DNA of 64,000 nucleotides from assembly GCA_940671915.1 (NCBI GenBank), contig CALNVZ010003435.1, positions 15,349,676 to 15,413,675 of the forward strand. Reading direction: 5' to 3'. Position numbers and translations under genes: made by a program. Of the stretch, positions 54,649 to 64,000 are shown in pieces; the first letter of the stretch is position 1, and every line of letters starts with the position of its first letter. This DNA comes from Paracentrotus lividus (Eukaryota > Echinodermata > Echinoidea > Camarodonta > Echinidae). The notes beneath the pieces were generated by a model, which ran no database searches, was not told where the DNA came from, and worked only from the letters and a program-made list of their open reading frames with translations.

Positions 54649-57600
54649 TTAAAGAGCGATGTCACATTAGCTACGGACTGCATCTCGTTCCCCTTCATGA
54701 AGCAGAAACAATTTTATTTTGGAAAAAAAAATCTTAAATTCTATATAGATAGTAAGCATGTAGACATAGAAGAGAGGCAATATCCTATCATTTAGACTTG
54801 TATAATGGTACAGACAAGTGTGCTCTTCAGTTTATAATCCTTGCAAATTATGGCCCGTATTTGATAGCTCAAACCAAGAAGTCATTCCGTAGATTCTGTA
54901 GTCTCATCAAAGTTCATTACATTATCACTCAAAAGCACAACAAAAATCACATTAATTTCAAGAAATTAGAATAAATGAGTGAGGTGCAGAGATACGTGCC
55001 TGATTGACAAGATAAACAATATGATTTGGCAAGCATATTGGTTTAAACTAATTTCGAGAATTACTTTCCCATTCTGGGTGAACAGACAAATTGGTTTGCA
55101 TCATTCAATGGAGGGTGCATGAGGTGCATTAGATCAATCAACAAGCCCAGGTTGGAGTCTAAAAAATGACATAGATTTCACAATATATGCAGTCATCGTT
55201 TCTGCTTAAATAATCCATGAATATACATCACCCTTTACCATATGTATACTGCAAAAAAATTGAAAAAAGGAAATAATATATCAGAAAAAGAAATTAAGAT
55301 AAAACGTCATTTTCAAAGCTTGCCTCAGTTTATCAAACTCAATACAATATCTTTAGCTTGAAAAGGGTTCAACCCTTCATTATGTAGAACACTCCGAATC
55401 TAATTTTTGAGACATAAATGATAATTTTTTTTTCTTTATGCCCAACAAAAATAATCAATATAAACTTTTTTTTATTTATTTAACCTTTGGGGCTTTTTAT
55501 ACTGTTGTTTGCCTTTTAAAATATACACAGAATACAATACAAAAGGATAAATGCGTGGTAGGATATATCAATGAGCAGTGAAACGACAATGATATATCTT
55601 ATTTGCTATCTACTGTCGACATCATTCATGGGCTTATATCAATATCGAACATTTCAGTCATTCCATTGAGACTAAAATCGTGCAAAAAAGGAAAATTGTT
55701 TTGCCTAACCTTTCCCTCATTGAAACTGAAATATCAACACTCTATTTTTACTCTGTTTCCTTTTCATCCTCCCTATTCCAATTCATATGACAGGAAGGAA
55801 AGAGAGAGAGAGCAAAGGAAACAGATGATTGAGGACGGATCAATGAAATATCATTTGAAAATGAAATAGAGTACTTAGGATATCATTATTTCCTAGATTT
55901 TTGTGACATAATAGAAATATATTGACATGTTTGCAAAAGTTAAATACAATGTCTCAATAACACAATTTAGCCGATTCTGAAGCCAGATATGTTGACTGTT
56001 ATTATGGGTATTTTAACAATTCATGTTCATACAAACTTTATTAGTTCGATGATGATGATGATTCATTTTAGTTCTGTGTTGTGTCAATTATGTCATTGTG
56101 CTCACAAAATAAAATTGGGCAAATTATACAATATGATTATGGAATATTTTGTATATTAATAATGATCGTGAAAATATCCTCACTCATTCAAATATTTGCT
56201 TTGGCAACTACAAAACAGATATCTAAAGAAATGATAATTCAGTTATTAAATTGTTATAGAATTACTCAGCATATTCTTACAAATCACACTAATTTGAGTC
56301 CATTTTTGACCCAATTCCTCAGAAAGCATAGCAATTGTTTGGAATCTCTGTGGTTAGTATGGTCGTCACCATACATGAATCTCTGTGCACACATAAAGAT
56401 CACCAGGTATGGTTGTCTCAAATGGAAAACGAAAGTTTGCCAAAGCAAAATGTGGTCAGTGCAGAAATGTTGAGAATTTCTTTTCCATCCTTGGACAAAG
56501 AGGGATTAATGATGATGGAAGGGCAGGGCTCGGACATCAAATATATCTAAATCATTTCCTCAACCGCATAATGACCATTGATATCTAGCTTCTGGGAATT
56601 TCTTTCGGTTGCTTGCCCCTGGCAACATCTTCCTACGTTATGACATCAATCAAAGATAAAGATATAACTGCTTCAAAATCTCATTCATAGTAGGCCTATT
56701 CATGAAGTGGTTTGCCATAAAGCCATCTTTTATCCATAAGAATGGTAAATTTGTGATAAAATATAACTAAACATCTAGCCACAAATATGTTGCTTTACAA
56801 TTTGTGAGATGTATAATTTGTTCTTCAACCAAACTATAGTGATTTATGATGCATCTCTTTCTTCTCCATGTAGGCCTATATAGCATTCCCTGAACTATCC
56901 TGATTTTATGTTGAAATTTGTGCAAGTCAATTTCTGTCTGCAGTTATTAATATCATCAAAATTTAATCAATAATTCACCTACAGTCAACTGGTGCAATGA
57001 TCAATTTTACAATTTCTATATTTGGGTGATTTCTTGGGCATCAAGAGCGCAAATGTACAAATTCATTTACAACCGTTTTAGATCTAACATTCCAGGTTAA
57101 AAATGGCCTTTCCATTTTTGAATTGCAATGACGGGTCCTTGATCCCTTTCCTTCCTCGCTCCTATCCCTAATATAACTTCACAAATTTCCTGTACGTAGC
57201 TCAAGGGTGGCCGTCCAATCAAGATAGCTGACGAACTCAGATAAACTGGAAAAAAAAACCTTTAGGTGTACAAGAGGATATGTTCCTGAAATTCAAGTGG
57301 TGACATGCTGGGTATAGCTCATACATGTACATAGATTAGTGGAGAAGAAATATAATAAGCAGCCTTCAACCACCCCCCAATGCAGTAACAAGTCCAATGC
57401 CTACATGTACATCTCTAAATCATCACTTTCCCGCAGAAAGGCCGTAACACAATCGCGTTTTGTATCCGGAGAAAGGCCATTAACAAAAAAAAAACAACTC
57501 TAATCATGGATTGTAATATTACGATCCATGAACTAAATAAATAGATAGTTTTCAGAGTTTTTGCATCACAGGGTAATTAGCAGCACAAGATACTTTACAC

Positions 57601-59221
57601 ATTCTATCTCAAAAGTGTCAAAATAAGACCGAAAAATCTGTTGAAAACCTTTGAACTAGACTATCTCAGAATTATATTTTGCGCTACAGAAGATGCATGC
57701 TATCATTCTGAGGGAAGGCAACAATTTCATGATCTAAATGTACTCTCTTTACAATACATGTACACAATGAAATTTGTATAATGTATTTCCTGTGTATCAA
57801 TCAGAAGTAAAGCTTATCAAGCTTGCAAAAGATATTTGATTTGAATACTCGCCATTTCTATCAAATAGATCTTTCCTATATTAATCATTCTCAGTCAAAA
57901 AACAGCCAGCGTATTTTACGCACTGCAATCCCTTAATGCATATTTCTTAAAAGCATTTATAAGGAAATGCTCAGTGTAATATTTCAAAGGATCTCTTTGT
58001 GGATTTCCTTCAGAAAATGAAATTTCTTACGATTCGATTTTCTCTAAGGGCTATCAACTTTCGGGAGGGGGATTCTTCTGGAAATGAATAAAAACTCTAG
58101 TACTGTTGATCCAAGCTCTAAATCCTCACTGTTGAGATTATTGCATACTTTGTCTTATTTTCATCAGTCAAAGAGGGGAAAAACCTTATCATGCATGATT
58201 TCTACTTCTCTTACAAGGTCATGTTTCATATCCGACTTCCTTGAGTAGAATCCCTTTCCTCCTCCGTAAATCATTTACCACGTACCCGAATGACAATAGA
58301 TGCGTTTTCACTTCCTCCAATACTTCAAACCCTGATAAGATTTGTTTCCAATGGTTCCATTCCTCAACTCCTCTGCTATCAACATTGGACAGGTCCGGAT
58401 ATTTCCAAGAAGGGTGGTATTGGTATCGCTTATCTTTTTTTCTTTTTTTTTTATTATTTTGAAATGGGCAAAAGTACATGTACCTCTCAGGTAGGGAAGC
58501 AAAATTTCAACTTTACATAACATGTATTTAAAACAGTTACTTATATACTTTGGGGAATAGATTTCTATTCAAGCCTACAATTGGACATTACAATTTCAAA
58601 GCATATACTATACTGGAATTTTATACCTTTTTTTCCAGGTGGGGAGGGGGGCGGGGTATTTCCTAATCCAAACACTTTCCAATTTCCAGAGTTTTATTGG
58701 AACTACATGTACACGTGTCCAATGCCATCTATTTTCAAATAGGCCTATTCCATCCTTGTGTCATTCATAATATTGAAAACATAAACGATAAAAAAATAAT
58801 AACATTTTAAAAAAGTGCTGATGAGGGTTTTGTGTAGGCCCTACACATTTCTTCATAACAAGTACATCATGAGTATTATGTATGAACAATGAATGAGAAC
58901 AGTCCTGATCTTGCGAAGGGAAGTGTTCATGAGATGGCCATGAAAATCATGAAAACTCTCTGTGTGCCTGGAGATATATTCCCTATCGAAATAAAGGCTG
59001 ATATCTTCATGCGCTGTAGCAGGAAATAATTAGTGTTTGTTCTCGCATCGGAAATGCCTTTTGTTCTGGGAGATCGCCACATGAGACGACATGTTAAACT
59101 TCAATGAATTTAGCTGTAATCATGAGTCCCTTATCTAAAATGAGTCCAATTTTCATAAGTGCTTTCCTTTCACTTGAGTGATAAATTACGTCATTACAAT
59201 TGATTAAAATAATATTCCATT

Positions 59222-59270
59222 TATCTCTCTTTCTAACTCTCTCACTCTCACTCTCTCTATCTCTCTTTTC
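59222..59270. repeat. CT-rich microsatellite
   Basis: CTCTCTTTCT...CTCTCACTCTCACTCTCTCT. A shorter CTCTCTCTCCCTCTCCC patch follows at 59751-59768, next to a mildly GC-richer segment up to 59865. Confidence 0.8.
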
Positions 59271-61822
59271 AATTTGATCTGTATTTGATTGAACTTTTTT
59301 CTATCCATGTATAAAAACCTTTGGATTTAAAAATTAACAAAATTATCACTACTCACATAATTATGTATCCAGTGTCTCAATCCTATTTCCTGCATGTCTA
59401 TCCTGTTTATTTTATGTACAGATTTAAGACTCTCCATTCAGTAGAGTTTCATCGCAACCGATGAAAAATAGATGGACTTATTAGCCTTTGTATATTTGGC
59501 CCACTTATTATACCTCTGTGTAGAAAATGACCTAAATTGTAGCTACTTTAATAATCCCCAAACCTATCAAGGTAATCTCCCGTACAGTAAATCTTGCCCA
59601 TCTCTATCTCCTCTCATTAGCTACGGTATACGCATGTCCATGCATTGCCAGTAAATTAATACTCTAATAACATTGGCACTAGGTAGACAAAGGACGAAAC
59701 ACATCCTTCTTCTCCTCATTCAATTTCGCTAAAACGATTCCAGCCCGATCTCTCTCTCCCTCTCCCGTCTGTCAGTCGTTGGCAGCAGGACAGCACATTT
59801 TCATTCATAGATCTCCCCGCCTCCATCTAGAACGGAAGTCACTCCTCCGTGGTGGAGGCATAATTATGATTGCATGCTAATGAAGGTTGGGACTTATTGC
59901 GCATATACTTGTGAATACAGCATAAACTATGGTGTGATGATTTGAACATTATTGGTCCATCACAGATGCAGGAAATTGTCAAAACTATTTCAATGAAAAG
60001 GTCAAATGTGTGCATCATGTATCAGTTTTTATAGTGTACAATATGATTACTAGTTGTTTTCCTTTCGTAGGCTAATAAACAAAATTCCAAGTGTTTCATT
60101 GTCATATTGAATGATACAAAATCTTTTTGTATTAATCTGGTAAATTGTATTTTCATCTTGGTACACAATAGGCTTCCAATGTACACAACACAACACTTGT
60201 AAAACTGAAGAGGAGGCAATTTCATCATCAATTTTTCACATGCTGTCTAACTCATGCCTTTAACAAAAAACCAATCACCAAAACAAGACATTAATCATTT
60301 TGTGGTTAAAGCAATCAAGATATGTATCAACATAATATGAAACCTTGGTCGGGGAAATTGAGTGGGACAGTGTTATGGTGCAAATGTGGCCACAATTGAT
60401 ACTTTCCTGTGTGGGATTTGTGGATAGATAAAAGCAAAAGGGAAGCGCCCACACGGTAACCACATAGATAGTAGTACGAGAGCTCAAAAATAGCCGTCCA
60501 CACTCAGATGTATTATCTTTACCACTATCATGATGATACAGAATCAAGGGGTGAATAAATTTGTTCCCATTTTCTTATCAAGGAGAATTACCTCTACTGC
60601 CCTATTATAATCAATGGTGCAGATACTAAAAATTATCAATAAAACTAAGTTACCATTCATATAATTACATGAATTTTTTGTTAATATGGGCCTAAATATA
60701 AATGATTTATTAAACAAATTTACATGCCTGTGTGTGCCAATGTTATGACAACAGGCAAATTAAAATTCCTATTTTTCTATAAATTTTTTTTCTTTTTCAT
60801 TCATCTGATTTAGGTCGTGCAAACATCTCCATTGAATCGTCAGTTTCAACAAGTTACATGTACATGTAGATAGTAAATAGGCCCCTCCAGGTACTTCAAA
60901 ATGAGCTGGTTTATATGCAGGTTGACAGGGCTCTGTTGGGAAAAGTAGGTACTGGGGTAGATTCACATTCACGATGACAGATCTACAATATTTATTCTAT
61001 CCCTGCTTCCAGTATGTGCAGAAATATTTATAAACAATAACATTATGACATGAAAAAGATTACACTTCGCACCCTTGTTATTATTATAGGGCCTCCGCCT
61101 CAATCTGGGACTGTGGCTTTCTAAAGACAACAACATACATGTAGGCCTACATGTGAAAGTATACACAGGCTTACATGTGCATAATTTATTAGCTAATAAA
61201 AGTAATAAACCAAGGTTTACAGTCTGGCTATGCTATTAAATTATTCAACAAGCAACACATCAGACAAAATAGAATAAAAGATACCATGTTGGACGTAATG
61301 ACAATAAAAAAGAGGCATAATTACCAGACCCTGGCTGCTTCACCACACGCCATATTCTAGGCATGGTGCTGTAGATTCAATTACACCATGTGCATAGTGT
61401 GTTACTTGTTTTCAAGAGGGTGGGAGGTATTACAGGGTACCCTTCCATTAAAACCTACAGAAATCTGGCTTATTACATAACAAGTGAGATAAACCCCCTT
61501 TGCTTTACATTGTCTACACTGAAGTAGGGGCATAGTCTATTTTTGCAGACTCTTGTTAAATACTTTCACCAAAATATGCGTCATGGTGTAAGCTTATTAG
61601 CTTGATAATGGTTTAATATTGTATGAAAACAATGCAGTGTGGTCTAAGATATGTAGCTGTCTATATCATGCTTTTTAAAGTGGCAAAAGTTTGCAAAATC
61701 ATGCTCTTAAAATGGCCATTTTGTACAAGGAGTCTTGGCATGAAAGCATAGCAGCTTCCAAGGTGAACCTCACCATGCAGACAAGCTGACCCTGTCAGGT
61801 GCTACTCAGACAGGCCCTGTGG

Positions 61823-61872
61823 GGGTCAGTGAGGTCATCCAAAGTTCAGTGACCTTCACCTGGCTGGGGTCA
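61823..61872. promoter_or_regulatory. Cluster of nuclear-receptor half-sites
   Basis: Within 50 bp: GGGTCA (61823-61828), AGGTCA (61832-61837), AGTTCA (61843-61848), TGACCT (61850-61855) and GGGTCA (61867-61872). Spacings give DR3, DR5 and IR1 arrangements. E-box CACCTG/CAGGTG words flank the cluster. The segment 61740-61930 is GC-richer than its surroundings. It is upstream of jarid2 on the - strand. Motif-only evidence. Confidence 0.3.
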
Positions 61873-62850
61873 ATGGGATTTACAGGTAGTCCTAAGATGG
61901 ATGGCTGGAAAGCACAGTGAGGTGTGACAGAATACATGGTTTTCAAGCTGGCATGAAATTGACAAAAATTTGTCCATCAAGTTGTGATGCTTTCTGTTGT
62001 GACCATTGAGATATAGATGATTTCAGGATTACTTGTCTCTAGTTCTTGATGATTACAAAAATGTGAGCTTGTGAAACTGCTCCTTCATTTACTCCATATT
62101 TCATTTGTAAAATGATGAGTTACAAACAATATTGAGATGGATGTAGGATACATGTAGGCCTATATTATGAACAGAAGGAATATATTTTTATTTGTCAATA
62201 TACCAACTCATAGCTCTACATTTAACCCCTAAACATGCAAGCCTACATTAAAATATCACACAATGCTTTGAAATCAGTTAAAATTCCTGTTTCCTACTAA
62301 CTATGTTCACCTTTATTTCAGAAATACAATTTGTTCCTCCATAAATGACCTAACAAAGAACTTCTTTATACTTAGAAAAAAGGACCTTGACCACAGCCAA
62401 TGTCACTTTCTCTTTCTTTAAAACTATCTATAGTTTAGAGGAAGTACTGTTGGATTTCCCAGCGATTCATTGTAAAACACAGGAAGTACATACCGGTATA
62501 TTTCCCATGTGTTCCGGTAATATAAAACCATGAAAAAATCACATATTTATTTATTACATTTTATTAATGATTGTAAAAACACGAGTAATAAAAGTTCATA
62601 TTACTTTTCCCTGAATCTAACCTTATTGACAGAGTAAGGTTCAGGATGTAGAATGCAACGGATGTAAATTGAAAAAAAAAAATTATTAAAAGTATGGTAA
62701 CCTCTGTATTTCCTTCATTTAAAAAACTTGAAAGAATAATGGAAACATTGTGGTGTACGGGTTCCTCACAAGACTCATTAAAAAGGTTTAGGGTTCAATC
62801 TCCTGCCCAGCATGAATTTTCTTTGGAAATACAGGTAGACATGGACATGT

Positions 62851-63117
62851 AAGGGTGGTATCTCACTTCGCGGAGACGTCTCCGTGACAGAATAGAAAAT
62901 TTCGTCTCCGCGACGGATAAAAAGTATTAGAGACGTCTCCAATATCGCGGAGACGTCTCGGAGACGGATTTGAAATACTTCAGACTTTATTTTTTCATAA
63001 ATTGTTGCGGAGAAGTCTCCACGATATCGGAGACGTCTCTAATACTTTTTATCCATCGCAGAGAAAAAAATTTCTAGTCTGTCGCGGAGACGTCTCCGCG
63101 TAGTGAGATACCACCCT
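62851..63117. mobile_element. Foldback element built from GGAGACGTCTCC palindromes
   Basis: The outer ends AGGGTGGTATCTCAC and GTGAGATACCACCCT are perfect inverted copies. The arms pair almost throughout (about 120 bp each), with a central loop near 62975-63000. Each arm carries several copies of the 12-bp palindrome GGAGACGTCTCC. No clear target duplication was identified. Confidence 0.7.
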
Positions 63118-63236
63118 AATCTATAGCTCCTACTCTGTATCTGGGTATATATAGGTAGGCTAACTACATGTTTGGTATAACAAGTGTGAGAACCGCAATT
63201 GAAGCTACAAAATTCAATCAATTACAGATCGAGAAA

Positions 63237-63440
63237 TGGGCAGGGGTAGTTGTCCGGGGGTAATTATCTGGGGGTAACTGTCATACAACCCTGCAAAGAT
63301 TATAACCCCTAGGAATATAAGGACAACTACCCCTTGGACAATAAATTAACCCCCATAAATAGGGTTAGGTGTAGTCAGGGGTAGATTTTGGGTAGGGATA
63401 GTTGTCCGGGGGTAATTATCCTACAACCCTGAAAAGATTA
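63237..63440. repeat. GGGGTAGTTGTCC-type repeat
   Basis: Repeated words GGGGTAGTTGTCC, GGGGGTAATTATC and CATACAACCCTG in two direct copies (about 63243 and 63388) with inverted variants between (GGACAACTACCCC). Same word family as 5870-5995. Confidence 0.6.
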
Positions 63441-64000
63441 TAACTGGTATTATATTTTCTATCAAAATTTAAATGACCACCAGCGCTTAAATGTACTGGC
63501 TAAGTATCGGTGAAAGTAAATGAATATATGAGCTATTCAGCATTGTTGAAATAAATGTAGTCTGAGGTAATTGAAGTGAAAACAAAAAAAGTTACCTGAA
63601 TGCAATTTTGCTCCAGAAAGCTCAAAAGGAGCTCTAGAAACCAAATTGAATATTCATATCACCCCCTAGAAATGGAGCTCTCGAATACATCCCAAAAAAA
63701 CTTTACTTTAGAATGCTCATGTAATCCTTTATACATCAACCCAGATCTTACAGAGCCTAAAATCTAAATCTCTCATTATTCTAGAATTATATTCATAAGC
63801 ACTCAAATTCCCTTTCCAGATGACAGCTTACGATAGAATATACGGATTAAAAACCCAAGTTCATACACAAGTCAGACAGGGGATTAAGGACCACACATAT
63901 GTACATGACAATGAATACTTTTCATAAAGATATTATGAAAACATTCTACGGCTTATTTTTGGGCTTCTGTCGAGACAACAAACACAAAAAGCAGAAAAAC

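Larger units (their letters stand above)
50860..64000. other. Region 5' of the recovered jarid2 exons
   Basis: Should hold the first jarid2 coding exon(s), 5' UTR and promoter, or be one very long intron. No exon could be recognised with confidence. Repeats listed separately account for about 2 kb. Other stretches (52156-54065, 54649-61700, 63441-64000) are AT-rich with only chance ORFs, including a CT-rich microsatellite at 59222-59270. Confidence 0.5.

Noticed and set aside
61320..61364. - strand start MPRIWRVVKQPGSG followed by a GTAATT donor
   Set aside because: It looked like a first coding exon for jarid2, but it ends in phase 1 while the next known exon needs phase 0, and it does not resemble the known JARID2 start.

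Overview
The window is a piece of an animal genome. It is AT-rich, has long introns with GT/AG junctions, and is crowded with short inverted-repeat transposons. The short palindromes TAGGCCTA and ACATGTACATGT recur throughout. The intron repeats and the gene content suggest an echinoderm, most likely a sea urchin. That assignment is inference; no species marker was read.

Two protein-coding genes can be built exon by exon with every splice phase consistent. On the + strand (3559-6482, four exons, 367 aa) is a membrane-anchored JmjC/cupin protein. It has a cytosolic N-terminus, one transmembrane segment and a C-terminal JmjC fold in which the iron-binding HxD...H residues are intact. On the - strand (15831-50859, 18 exons recovered, 1814 aa without the true N-terminus) is the orthologue of JARID2 (Jumonji), the PRC2 cofactor. 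It carries a UIM-like N-terminal motif, the AQRKFA methylation motif, the TEDFLTFLCLRG block, JmjN, ARID, a JmjC domain lacking the iron ligands, and a C-terminal Cys/His zinc finger. Its first coding exon was not found and should lie upstream of 50859, either in the last 13 kb of the window or beyond it. The two genes are convergent and their 3' ends face each other across 6483-15830.

Layout: 1-3558 holds transposon remnants (foldback element, LINE 3' end) and a GC-rich patch before the first gene. 3559-6482 is the JmjC membrane protein. 6483-15830 is 3' UTR and spacer with two small Tc1/mariner- or pogo-type elements. 15831-50859 is jarid2, whose introns carry most of the repeats: a foldback mariner remnant flanked by two decayed copies of a jarid2 JmjC exon, a TTAA-flanked element, tRNA-derived repeats, a satellite-like block of 158-bp units containing nuclear-receptor DR1 sequences, and hAT-like and Harbinger-like foldbacks. 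50860-64000 is presumed 5' intron or upstream sequence with a 387-bp tandem duplication, a second TTAA element, a cluster of nuclear-receptor half-sites and a hairpin built from GGAGACGTCTCC.

No rRNA, CRISPR or convincing functional tRNA gene was seen. All family assignments come from reading translated exons against remembered family features; no search was run.
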